Source: Flaviflagellibacter deserti
GTDB lineage: Bacteria; Pseudomonadota; Alphaproteobacteria; Rhizobiales; Methylopilaceae
Length of the DNA: 64,000 nt
Direction of reading: 5' to 3'
Assembly: GCF_042652085.1 (NCBI RefSeq)
Contig: NZ_JBHSJF010000006.1
Coordinates: forward strand, 124,001-188,000
Shown here: one piece after another, positions 9,124 through 18,417 of the stretch
How positions within the stretch are numbered: the first letter of the stretch is position 1
Layout: the number at the start of each line of letters is the position of its first letter
Program-made: the position numbers and the translations under genes
Notes under the pieces: model-generated
Told to the model about the DNA's origin: nothing
What the model saw: only the letters and a program-made list of their open reading frames with translations
The model's database searches: none

Positions 9124-10791
9124 ATGGACCGGCCAAAAAAACTTTCCATTGCCATCGCGCAGCTCAATCCGACCGTTGGCGATGTCGCCGGCAATCTAAA
9201 GAAGGCGCGCGAGGGTAGGGCCAGGGCCGCTGAACTCTGCGTGGATCTCGTCGCCTTCACCGAACTTTTCATCTCCGGCTATCCGCCGGAAGACCTCATC
9301 CTCAAACCGAGCTTCATCAAGGCCTGCCAGGCCGCCGTGGAGGAACTCGCGGCCGAGACCGGCGATGGCGGGCCGGCCGTCATGATCGGCTCTCCCTGGC
9401 CGGGTAAGCACGGCGTCCATAACGCCGCGGCGCTGCTCGACGGCGGCAAGGTTCATGGGCTGAGATTCAAGGTCGAACTGCCGAATTACGGGCCGTTCGA
9501 TGAGAAGCGTGTTTTCGAGCCGGGCGCGCTGATGGGGCCGATCGACTGGCGCGGCGTCCTGCTTGGTATTCCCATCTGCGAGGACATCTGGGAGACGCAG
9601 GTCACCGAATGCCTGGCCGAGACCGGTGCGGAAATGCTGATCGTGCCGAACGGCTCGCCCTATTGGCGCGGCAAGCAGCTCGAGCGGCTGAACATCGCCG
9701 CACTGCGCGTAGCCGAGACGCATTTGCCCTTCATCTACACGAACCAGATCTGCGGTCAGGACGACCTGATCTTTGATGGCGCCTCGTTCGCGCTGAACCC
9801 GGACGGCTCGCTCGCCTTCCAGATGTCCGCCTTCACCGAGGAGATCGCGCTGACCCGCTGGGAGCGGACCGGCGACGAATGGCGCTGCGTCGAGGGTCCG
9901 AAGGAGATCATCGACGAGGACGACGAGGCCAATTACCGCGCCTGTGTGCTCGGTCTCCGCGACTACGTGAACAAGAACGGCTTTCCAGGTGTCGTGTTCG
10001 GCCTGTCGGGCGGCATCGATTCTGCGCTCTGCGCCGCGATCGCGGTCGATGCGCTTGGAGCGGATCGGGTCCACTCGATCATGCTGCCGTACCGCTTCAC
10101 ATCGGAGGAGAGCCTCGGCGACGCGGCGGCGTGTGCCAAGGCACTCGGCATCCGCTACGACACTGTGCCGATCGCCGGCCCCGTGGAGCAATTCGAGGCG
10201 GCACTTGGCCCGCTCTTCGTCGGGACCAATCGCGGCATCACGGAGGAGAATCTGCAGTCGCGCGTTCGCGGCACGATCCTGATGTCGGTTTCGAACAAAT
10301 TCGGGCCGATGGTCGTGACGACCGGCAATAAGTCGGAGATGTCGGTCGGCTACGCCACGCTCTATGGCGACATGAATGGCGGCTTCAATCCGATCAAGGA
10401 TCTCTACAAGACCGAGGTCTACCGGCTGTCCGCGCTGCGCAATCGTTGGAAGCCGTCAGATGCGATGGGACCGTCCGGCGAAGTGATCCCGTCGAACATC
10501 ATCACCAAGGCGCCGACGGCCGAGCTGCGCGAGAACCAGAAGGACCAGGATTCGCTCCCACCCTACGACATCCTGGACGGTATCCTAGAGCGCCTCGTCG
10601 AGCAGGAGATGAGCGTGCCTGACGTCGTTGCGGATGGGTATGACCCGGAGACGGTGAGGAAGATCGAGCGCCTTCTCTATCTGGCAGAATACAAAAGACG
10701 TCAGGCCGCGCCGGGTGTGAAGGTGACAAAGAAGAACTTCGGCCGCGACCGGCGCTATCCGATCACGAACCGGTTCCGTGACGGGCTCTAA
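9124..10791 (+). CDS. nadE: Glutamine-dependent NAD+ synthetase
   Basis: Last step of NAD synthesis: deamido-NAD plus ATP plus glutamine to NAD. The 555-residue protein has two domains. The N-terminal nitrilase-type glutaminase carries the triad Glu47 (FTELF), Lys116 (FKVELPNYGPFDE) and Cys152 (PICEDIWE). The C-terminal synthetase has the ATP-pyrophosphatase P-loop LSGGIDSALC (about 293-302), GNKSEMSVGYATLYGDM and NIITKAPTAELRENQ. The length matches bacterial glutamine-dependent forms, so free ammonia is not required. Monocistronic, converging with the DUF2865 gene 12 bases downstream. Confidence 0.96.
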   Translation: MDRPKKLSIAIAQLNPTVGDVAGNLKKAREGRARAAELCVDLVAFTELFISGYPPEDLILKPSFIKACQAAVEELAAETGDGGPAVMIGSPWPGKHGVHNAAALLDGGKVHGLRFKVELPNYGPFDEKRVFEPGALMGPIDWRGVLLGIPICEDIWETQVTECLAETGAEMLIVPNGSPYWRGKQLERLNIAALRVAETHLPFIYTNQICGQDDLIFDGASFALNPDGSLAFQMSAFTEEIALTRWERTGDEWRCVEGPKEIIDEDDEANYRACVLGLRDYVNKNGFPGVVFGLSGGIDSALCAAIAVDALGADRVHSIMLPYRFTSEESLGDAAACAKALGIRYDTVPIAGPVEQFEAALGPLFVGTNRGITEENLQSRVRGTILMSVSNKFGPMVVTTGNKSEMSVGYATLYGDMNGGFNPIKDLYKTEVYRLSALRNRWKPSDAMGPSGEVIPSNIITKAPTAELRENQKDQDSLPPYDILDGILERLVEQEMSVPDVVADGYDPETVRKIERLLYLAEYKRRQAAPGVKVTKKNFGRDRRYPITNRFRDGL

Positions 10792-10803
10792 GCTACAGCT
10801 GTA

Positions 10804-12009
10804 TCAGCGGTTTTCGCGCTCACGCGGCAGCGGCTGCGGTGCCCGCTGCTGTCGCGGCGGCGCATAGACCGGCGGCGGTGGTGCGCGGGGAGCCTCGTAG
10901 ACCGGCGGCGGCGGACCCTCGTAATAACCGGGAGGCGGAGCCGCCTGGGCCTGTGACGGAGGTGGAGCGAGGGCTCCTTCTGGCGGCGGAGGCGCGTCGG
11001 TGCCTCCGTCCACAACCCCCTCGCTGGTGACCGAATTGGCACTATCCTGCGCCGCGCGCGCTGCGTCTGCCGGTGAGGTGCGGTCCGTGCCGGGCTGCGA
11101 CATGCGCCTGGCGCGCTCCTCGTCGACGACGATGTCGCCGCGTTGGACGGTGTCGTCGTCTGCACCTGACAGCGCTTCGGTCCAGCTCATATTCGCGGGC
11201 TTGCACGAGCAGTCCTTCACAAATTCCTTCTGATATTTGAAAGCATTGGGAAGCTGCGCGTAAGGGACGCCCGTGGCGGACGTGGCCTGCTGGATCGAGC
11301 CGCCGGGGTTCGGATAGGAGAACAGCTCCGCCTCGGTTCCGGGGCAGGTCTTCCGGCACATCGCCTCGTCCTGCGCGAAACGGCCGGGAACCGTGGCGTA
11401 GCTGACTGGGAAGAAGAAGCCGTCGCAGGTTCTGACGCACACCGTGCGGAAGGTCGAGGTCTGCGGAACCTCCATCTGCGGCTGGCCGGGATAGGCTTCC
11501 TGCGGCGCTCTCTCGCTGCGGGAGCCACCGAAGAGAAGGCCGAACAGGCCGCCCGAGCGCTGCTGGGGCGGAGGCGGTGGCAATGCCGCCTGATACTGCG
11601 CACCGCACTGATTGGCGGCGAGCGCCGTGATCAGGTCGCGGCGGCGAGCCTCGCGGACGCCGGCATCGCCTTGGCCGCGGCTGATCTGGGCTTCGAGCTG
11701 GTCGAGCTGCTGCTGGCTGCGGTTGATCTGTGCATCGAGGTCACGGCATTCGGCCGGCGGACGCGGGCCGAACAGGAAGGTGCGGCCGCAGCCCATTCCG
11801 CGCGAACGGGCGATCATCCGGTCGAGGTCGGCCCGGCGTTGGGCATAGGCCTGCTGCGCCGCACCGGCGTCCGCGCTGCGCGGCTGCTGGTCGAGCGCCG
11901 CAAGCTGCGCTTCGAGACGCAGGCACTGCTGCGGAACCTGCGCCAAAACCGGCGTTGCCGGTAGGAGAGCCAGCACCGCGAACGCGACAAACCGGGACCG
12001 TTTGAACAT
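10804..12009 (-). CDS. DUF2865 domain secreted protein
   Basis: A 401-residue exported protein of unknown function. Residues 1-23 form a signal peptide (AVLALLPATPVLAQ). Residues about 25-130 are helical and Gln/Arg-rich, probably coiled coil. A proline tract (ALPPPPPQQR) precedes the DUF2865 core at about 185-290, with RTVCVRTCDGFFFPVSYATV, CRKTCPGTEAELF and a late Cys pair (KDCSC). The Cys pairs suggest periplasmic disulfides. The last 70 residues are Pro/Ala-rich low complexity (APPPP repeats). DUF2865 is largely confined to Hyphomicrobiales, which supports the taxonomic call. A cell-envelope role is inference. Confidence 0.85.
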   Translation of the reverse strand: MFKRSRFVAFAVLALLPATPVLAQVPQQCLRLEAQLAALDQQPRSADAGAAQQAYAQRRADLDRMIARSRGMGCGRTFLFGPRPPAECRDLDAQINRSQQQLDQLEAQISRGQGDAGVREARRRDLITALAANQCGAQYQAALPPPPPQQRSGGLFGLLFGGSRSERAPQEAYPGQPQMEVPQTSTFRTVCVRTCDGFFFPVSYATVPGRFAQDEAMCRKTCPGTEAELFSYPNPGGSIQQATSATGVPYAQLPNAFKYQKEFVKDCSCKPANMSWTEALSGADDDTVQRGDIVVDEERARRMSQPGTDRTSPADAARAAQDSANSVTSEGVVDGGTDAPPPPEGALAPPPSQAQAAPPPGYYEGPPPPVYEAPRAPPPPVYAPPRQQRAPQPLPRERENR

Positions 12010-12306
12010 TCAAGAAACCTGTGAGCCCGAAGGGCCGTGCCGGTAGAGCGGCGAAATCTGGCCTAAGTGTGGACCATTGGCGCGATTCCCCGCGAAATTC
12101 GAGCCCGTCCTCTTTATCACTTGACGCTGATCGTCGCGCTCACCATTGTCCCGCCCCATGCAGATCAACGCTTCCGCCATTAGCCGGATCGTCATTATCT
12201 GCGGTTAGCGCTCACGCTGGCCGCGGCCGTATCTGTCTGACCAAATCAAAAACAGAGCGCGACTGCCGGGGCCGGCTAGGGCAGACCCCAAGGCACGGGA
12301 TATTTC

Positions 12307-13640
<1,334 letters not shown>

Positions 13641-13644
<4 letters not shown>

Positions 13645-14120
13645 CAGAGACTCATTCCGGCGGCTGCCAGTGTGGTGCGGTGCGATTCCGCGTCCAGGGT
13701 GAACTCGGAAAACCGTCGGTCTGCCATTGCCGGATGTGCCAGAAGGCGTTCGGCGCCTTCTACGCACCGCTCGTCAATGTCGGCGAGGCCAGGGTTGCGT
13801 GGACGCGTGGCGAACCTGCTCGTTTCCAGAGTTCGGAACATGTCCGCCGAGGCTTCTGCGCGATGTGCGGCACGCCGCTGACCTACGAGGCGCCCGGCGA
13901 ACTTTGCCTTGCGATTGGTGCGTTCGACCATCCCGAGGCGGTCGCCCCGGTGATCCAGTACGGCACCGAACGCAAACTACCCTATGTCGACGGAATTCCC
14001 GGCCTTCCCGAGCGCCTGACGCTCGGTGGCGAGGTGCCGGATTTCCTGCACGATCTCACAAGCTACCAGCATCCGGACCACGACACCGAGGCGTGGCCGC
14101 CGAAGGACCAGACCCGATGA
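13641..14120 (+). CDS. GFA family zinc-binding protein (glutathione-dependent formaldehyde-activating enzyme-like)
   Basis: A 159-residue single-domain protein of the GFA/CENP-V fold. The zinc ligands show as GGCQCGAVRF (about 8-17), VCHCRMCQKAFGA (about 28-40) and CAMCGTPL (about 73-80). Family members include the spontaneous formaldehyde-glutathione adduct enzyme, but most small ones have no proven activity, so the reaction is unassigned. It overlaps cysS upstream (ATGA) and cimA downstream (ATGA), so its translation depends on both neighbours. The functional link to isoleucine synthesis or tRNA charging is not evident. Confidence 0.88.
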
Positions 14121-15718
14121 CCCGCGAACGGCTCTACCTGTTCGACACGACCCTGCGCGACGGCGCCCAGACGGCCGGCGTGAACTTCGCGATCGAGGAG
14201 AAGCTGTCAGTCATCGCCATGCTCGATGGGATCGGGATCGACTATGTCGAGGCGGGTTATCCGGGCGCGAACCCGACCGACACGGCATTGTTCGGCGAGG
14301 CGCGTGCCTTGAAGTCGGCACGGCTGACGGCCTTCGGTATGACCAAGCGGGCAGGGCGCTCGGCCTCGAACGATCCGGGCCTGCAGACCGTGCTGACCGC
14401 AAAGTCGGATGCGCTCTGCTTCGTCGCCAAGACCTGGGACTATCATGTCGACGTCGCGCTTGGTGCGACTTTGGACGAGAACCTGGACTCAATCCGAGAG
14501 ACTGTCCGCGCAGGCGTCGCCGCCGGCCGCGAGACGATGATCGATTGCGAGCATTTCTTCGACGGCTACAAGGCCAATCCGGATTATGCGCTGGCTTGCG
14601 CTAAGGCGGCTTACGAGGAGGGCGCGCGCTGGATCGTGCTCTGCGACACCAATGGTGGCGCACTTCCGCATGAGGTGGCGAAGATCGTCTCCGAAGTAAC
14701 GGTCCACATCCCCGGCGACCATCTCGGCATCCATCCGCACGACGACACCGGCTGCGCCGTCGCCAACGCACTCGCGGCGGTCGGCGCGGGTGTCCGCCAG
14801 ATCCAGGGCACGCTGAACGGCCTCGGTGAGCGCTGCGGCAACGCCAATCTCGTATCACTGATCCCGACGCTGAAGCTGAAGCCGGAATTCCGCGACCGGT
14901 TCGAGACCGGCGTGTCGGATGAGGGCCTGCGCAACCTGACCCATCTGTCGCGTATGCTGGACGAGATCCTGAACCGCAATCCCGACCGCCACGCGCCTTA
15001 TGTCGGCGTCAACGCCTTCGCGACCAAAGCGGGCATCCACGCTTCGGCGATCCTGAAGGACCCCAAGACCTACGAGCACGTGCCGCCGGAAGCGGTCGGC
15101 AACAAGCGTCGCCTTCTCGTCTCCGACCAGGGCGGCAAGTCGAACCTATTGGCGGAACTCGACCGGATCGGCCTAAAGGTGTCGAAGGACGATCCCCGCC
15201 TCGGTCGTCTTCTCGACGAGGTGAAGGATCGCGAGAACGTCGGCTATGCCTATGAGGGCGCCGCCGCGAGCTTCGAACTCCTGGCGCGCCGTCTGCTAGG
15301 CACCGTGCCGGCCTATTTCGATGTCGACGGCTTTCGCACCTCGGTCGAGCTCCGCCACAATTCGCAGGGCGCGCTCGCGACCGTCTGCGAGGCGGTGGTC
15401 AAGCTGACAGTCCAGGGCGAGAGCCTGATGTCGGTCGCCGAAGGCAACGGCCCGGTCAACGCGCTCGACCTCGCGCTCCGCAAGGATCTCGGCGTCTATC
15501 AGCCCTACATCCAGGATCTCAGGCTGACGGACTACAAGGTCCGTATCCTCGACGGCGGCACGGAGGCCGTGACGCGGGTCATGATCGAGTCCGCCGACGA
15601 CAGCGGCGACAGTTGGACGACTGTCGGCGTCTCCGCGAACATCATCGATGCGTCGTTCCAGGCGCTGGTCGACAGCGTGACCTACAAGCTGATGCGGAGC
15701 GGCGCGCCGGCGCCTTGA
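14117..15718 (+). CDS. cimA: (R)-citramalate synthase
   Basis: Condenses pyruvate and acetyl-CoA to citramalate, the entry of the threonine-independent isoleucine route. The 533-residue protein has the DRE-TIM catalytic motif TTLRDGAQTAG (about 10-20), metal ligands in LGIHPHDDTGCAVANAL, NGLGERCGNANL, and the C-terminal LeuA-type allosteric dimer domain (about 390-530). The GVNAFATKAGIHASAIL segment and the length are typical of CimA rather than LeuA. The ATG at 14117 overlaps the previous stop as ATGA; the much longer open frame upstream is a shadow of the GFA gene. Confidence 0.93.
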   Translation: MTRERLYLFDTTLRDGAQTAGVNFAIEEKLSVIAMLDGIGIDYVEAGYPGANPTDTALFGEARALKSARLTAFGMTKRAGRSASNDPGLQTVLTAKSDALCFVAKTWDYHVDVALGATLDENLDSIRETVRAGVAAGRETMIDCEHFFDGYKANPDYALACAKAAYEEGARWIVLCDTNGGALPHEVAKIVSEVTVHIPGDHLGIHPHDDTGCAVANALAAVGAGVRQIQGTLNGLGERCGNANLVSLIPTLKLKPEFRDRFETGVSDEGLRNLTHLSRMLDEILNRNPDRHAPYVGVNAFATKAGIHASAILKDPKTYEHVPPEAVGNKRRLLVSDQGGKSNLLAELDRIGLKVSKDDPRLGRLLDEVKDRENVGYAYEGAAASFELLARRLLGTVPAYFDVDGFRTSVELRHNSQGALATVCEAVVKLTVQGESLMSVAEGNGPVNALDLALRKDLGVYQPYIQDLRLTDYKVRILDGGTEAVTRVMIESADDSGDSWTTVGVSANIIDASFQALVDSVTYKLMRSGAPAP

Positions 15719-15726
15719 GATGCGCC

Positions 15727-15781
15727 TCTCCCAGGGGAGAGGTCGAGTCGCCGGAAGGCGACCGGGTGAGGGGTAAGGCCT
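15727..15781 (+). repeat. Type A REP-like repeat, left arm (two tandem hairpins)
   Basis: Contains a perfect 7-bp stem (CTCTCCC-AG-GGGAGAG), then a 6-bp stem (GTCGCC-ggaa-GGCGAC), then GGGTGAGGGGTAAGGCCT. The last 18 bases (15764-15781) recur exactly, inverted, at 16202-16219, and the rest of the unit recurs in diverged form. The pair encloses the DUF559 pseudogene. The first hairpin, 9 bases after the cimA stop, could also act as that gene's terminator. Confidence 0.85.
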
Positions 15782-15815
15782 CGCGAATAAAAGCTCCGGC
15801 GATTAGCCTCTCGCC

Positions 15816-16195
15816 ATGCCACCTCGCCGAACACAGCTCGCTCGTCAACTCCGTTTAGATCAGACCTCTGCGGAAGATCTGATCTGGAACGCCGTGCGCG
15901 ATCGGCGTTTCGAAGGCTGGAAATTCAGGCGGCAGATGCCGATCGAGGGCTTTGTCGTCGACTTTTGTTGCTGGGACGCGAAGCTGATCATCGAGGTGAT
16001 GGTGCACACCATCTGGATCAGATAGATCAAGACAAGCGACGCAAGACGGTGATCGAGAGCAAGGGCTTCGTGGAGCTTCGATTTACGAACGTTGATGTTC
16101 GTGGACGCCTCGATTGGGTGATGCAGGAGATCGGCCGGTCTCTCGACGTGTCGCAGGGACTCAAACCTCGACCGTCTTTACCGCGGCTGGATTGA
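15816..16195 (+). pseudogene. DUF559 (Vsr/restriction-endonuclease-like fold) protein, frameshifted
   Basis: The first frame (15816-16025) gives a typical DUF559 N-terminal half: AEDLIWNAVRDRRFEGWKFR, RQMPIEGFVVDFCCWDAKLI, IEV. It then ends early. From about 15998 the next frame continues the family sequence: DGAHHLDQ (the DG if one G is restored), DQDKRRKTVIESKGFVELRF and TNVDV. One missing G after GAGGTG explains the break. The intact protein would be about 120 residues. Family members share the PD-(D/E)XK-like nuclease fold; biological function is unproven. Inverted type A repeats flank the gene on both sides. Confidence 0.85.
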
Positions 16196-16201
16196 ACCGG
16201 A

Positions 16202-16266
16202 AGGCCTTACCCCTCACCCCGCTCGCACCTCTCGGTGCGAGTCGGCCCTCTCCCCCCGGGAGAGGG
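16202..16266 (-). repeat. Type A REP-like repeat, right arm (inverted copy)
   Basis: Inverted counterpart of the arm at 15727-15781, with 18 identical bases at 16202-16219. It contains the stems CTCGCAC-ctctcg-GTGCGAG and CCCTCTCCC-ccc-GGGAGAGGG. It ends 13 bases before the stop of the convergent LOG gene. With the left arm it bounds a unit of about 540 bases between two ordinary housekeeping genes. Confidence 0.85.
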
Positions 16267-16278
16267 CTTCGAAAGTCC

Positions 16279-16884
16279 TTACATCTTACCGACCGGCGCC
16301 ACCTTGTAGGGCAGGTCCGGTTCCTGCGCGTCGCGCGCGGCGCGTTCGAGCGTCGGCAGGACGTCCTCGATGTTATCGGCGATCTGGTAGGGCACCCACA
16401 GGCTTTCGCGGATGAAGGCGTGTGCCGTCATGTGTTCGAGCATGGCCAGCAGCGGTTCCCAATAGCCGGAGATATTGGCGATCAGGATCGGCTTCCTGTG
16501 GCGGCCGAGCTGTGCCCAGGTCAGCTGTTCGACGAGTTCTTCCAGCGTGCCGATGCCGCCGGGCAGCGCGACGAAGGCGTCGGCCTTCTCGAACATCAAG
16601 CGTTTACGCTCATGCATGTCCTCGGTGACGATCTGCTCCTGCGCCGCTTCGAGCATGTGCTCGCGGCGGACCAGGAATTCCGGGATGATCGCGGTGACGT
16701 GGCCGCCATGGTCGAGCACGCTCCGCGCGACCGTTCCCATAAGGCCGAGGCCGCCGCCGCCATAGACGAGGCCGACGCCGTTCTCGGCGAGGATCTGGCC
16801 GAAGGTCCGGGCGGCGATTTCATGCCTTGGATCGCGGCCCAGCCCCGAGCCGCAATAGACGCAGACTGATTTGATGAATGACAT
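16279..16884 (-). CDS. LOG family protein (TIGR00730 Rossmann fold)
   Basis: A 201-residue protein of the 'Lonely Guy' family, whose characterised members are nucleoside 5'-monophosphate phosphoribohydrolases that release cytokinin bases. The motifs are present: YCGSGLGRDP, YGGGGLGLMG (41-50), and the signature PGGIGTLEEL (108-117). The C terminus PYLKVAP-type is kept. In bacteria the physiological substrate is often AMP or unknown; cytokinin production is not implied by sequence alone. Single gene, converging on the repeat element. Confidence 0.9.
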   Translation of the reverse strand: MSFIKSVCVYCGSGLGRDPRHEIAARTFGQILAENGVGLVYGGGGLGLMGTVARSVLDHGGHVTAIIPEFLVRREHMLEAAQEQIVTEDMHERKRLMFEKADAFVALPGGIGTLEELVEQLTWAQLGRHRKPILIANISGYWEPLLAMLEHMTAHAFIRESLWVPYQIADNIEDVLPTLERAARDAQEPDLPYKVAPVGKM

Positions 16885-17036
16885 TCTTTGTTTCTCTTGC
16901 CTTTAGATGTGGCAAACATAGCCCGAAATTCCTTCAAGCTTGTTTCACCACTTGATCGTGACCGCATACAGGCGACAATAAATACCGGGGAATGGTGTTA
17001 ATGGGCCGGCTTGCCGGTCGGGGGAGACTTGGTTCG

Positions 17037-18203
17037 ATGAATGCTCGCGCACGCCAAATCTTGGCGCTGGGGCTGATCGTCATCCTGGCGATCGGCATCG
17101 GTGTCGTCGCGCGCCGCGAAGTGCAGCGCCAGGATACCGCTGCTTTGTCCCAGTCCGCTCCGCAGGTGGTCACACCCGGTACGCCGTCGACGCCACCGTC
17201 GGACACGGCATCGAAGAATGCGGCCGACGGCAAGACAGCCGCGACGATCGTGCCGAGTTTCGACATCGTACGCGTCGAACCCAGGGGCGATGCCATCATC
17301 GCAGGCCGCGCGGCGCCGGGCGCCGAGGTGGAATTGCTGTCGAACGGAGGAGTCATCGATCGCACCAAAGCCAATGAGGCGGGCGAATTCGTGATGATGC
17401 CGCCGACATTCGCACAGGGCAGCTATGAACTGACGCTGCGGACGCCCGATGCGGGCGGCTCCAAGCAGTCGGTTACGGTGGCGATACCTGAGCCCGGCAA
17501 GGGCGAGGTTCTGGTCGTGGTGGGCGAGCCGGGCAAGCCTTCCCAGGTCGTGCAGGCCGGGTCGCCCGCGACTCATACCGCCACCGTGGGTTCGCCTGCT
17601 ATTCCGAGCCCCGCCGTGATAACGCCTCCGGTAGCGCCGCAGACCGCGGAGGCCGCTCCTGAATTGCCGCTTCGTATCGGCGCGGTCGAGGCGGAGGGCG
17701 GCAAATTGTTCGTGCAGGGCACGGGTCCGGAGGGTGCACGGGCGCAGATCTATCTCAACGACTCGCCTCTCGCGGAAGCCACGGTTGGCGACGACGGCAA
17801 GTGGTCGCTCAAAATCGAAAAGGGCGTGGCGGCCGGCAATTACAAGGTACGCGTCGACCAACTCGGCGAGAGCGGCAAGGTCGTGGCGCGCGCGGAAGTG
17901 CCGTTCGCGGCGTTAAAAGCGATGCCGCCAGCCGATGCACCGAAGCCGAGCGAACTCGCCTCGTCCTCGACCAATCCGGCGGACGCACCGTCGACGACGG
18001 GTGCGGTTCAATCGGCCAATCCGATCGTCACGAAGCTCGATACGTTGGAGGTCCAGCGCGGCGACAATCTCTGGCGCATCAGCCGGAAAATCTATGGCGC
18101 GGGCGTTCGTTATTCGACGATCTACGAAGCGAATGCGGACCAGATCCGCGATCCGAACCGGATCTATCCAGGTCAGATATTCGTGATGCCGCCCAAGGGG
18201 TGA
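17037..18203 (+). CDS. Membrane-anchored Ig-like/LysM peptidoglycan-binding protein
   Basis: A 388-residue cell-envelope protein. It has a single N-terminal membrane segment (ILALGLIVILAIGIGVVARR), a Pro/Ala/Thr-rich linker, and two Ig-like beta domains (about 75-150 and 215-285, each with a G-x-A-x-P-G-A-x-V-x-L/Y-type core: GRAAPGAEVELLSNG and GTGPEGARAQIYLND). A C-terminal LysM follows (about 335-385: VQRGDNLWRISRKIYGAGVR, YPGQIFVMPP). It probably tethers the inner membrane to peptidoglycan or organises wall enzymes. ATG 17037 follows GGGGGAGA at about ten bases; an in-frame ATG at 16992 is the alternative. Confidence 0.85.
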   Translation: MNARARQILALGLIVILAIGIGVVARREVQRQDTAALSQSAPQVVTPGTPSTPPSDTASKNAADGKTAATIVPSFDIVRVEPRGDAIIAGRAAPGAEVELLSNGGVIDRTKANEAGEFVMMPPTFAQGSYELTLRTPDAGGSKQSVTVAIPEPGKGEVLVVVGEPGKPSQVVQAGSPATHTATVGSPAIPSPAVITPPVAPQTAEAAPELPLRIGAVEAEGGKLFVQGTGPEGARAQIYLNDSPLAEATVGDDGKWSLKIEKGVAAGNYKVRVDQLGESGKVVARAEVPFAALKAMPPADAPKPSELASSSTNPADAPSTTGAVQSANPIVTKLDTLEVQRGDNLWRISRKIYGAGVRYSTIYEANADQIRDPNRIYPGQIFVMPPKG

Positions 18204-18219
18204 TCCCGTGCTAGTTGGG

Positions 18220-18297
18220 TCGTCATGCTCCGGCTTGACCGGAGCATCCAAGCCGACCTCGTGATGTGGATCCTCCGGTCAAGCCGGAGCATGACGA
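18220..18297. repeat. Type B palindromic repeat (24-bp perfect inverted repeat)
   Basis: The 24 bases at 18220-18243 are the exact reverse complement of 18274-18297, around a 30-base centre. Each arm itself contains the short palindrome TCCGG-cttga-CCGGA. A related copy lies at 49573-49644 inside a type A composite. It follows the LysM stop by 16 bases and may double as a transcription terminator. It matches the style of abundant intergenic repeats in Hyphomicrobiales; mobility is not shown. Confidence 0.85.
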
Positions 18298-18417
18298 CAA
18301 ATCGGCCCGCAGCGGAGTAGTGGCGAGGCTTCCGCCAGACAGAACATCCCGTCAAAGGGGTCGCGGATCGCGCGATCCGCTCCTATATGGAGCGCCAAAC
18401 GCACCCCAGGCTTTGAT

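Noticed and set aside
12010..12195. 61-codon minus-strand frame upstream of the DUF2865 gene
   Set aside because: No Shine-Dalgarno site, no recognisable features, and it covers the likely promoter region between two genes.
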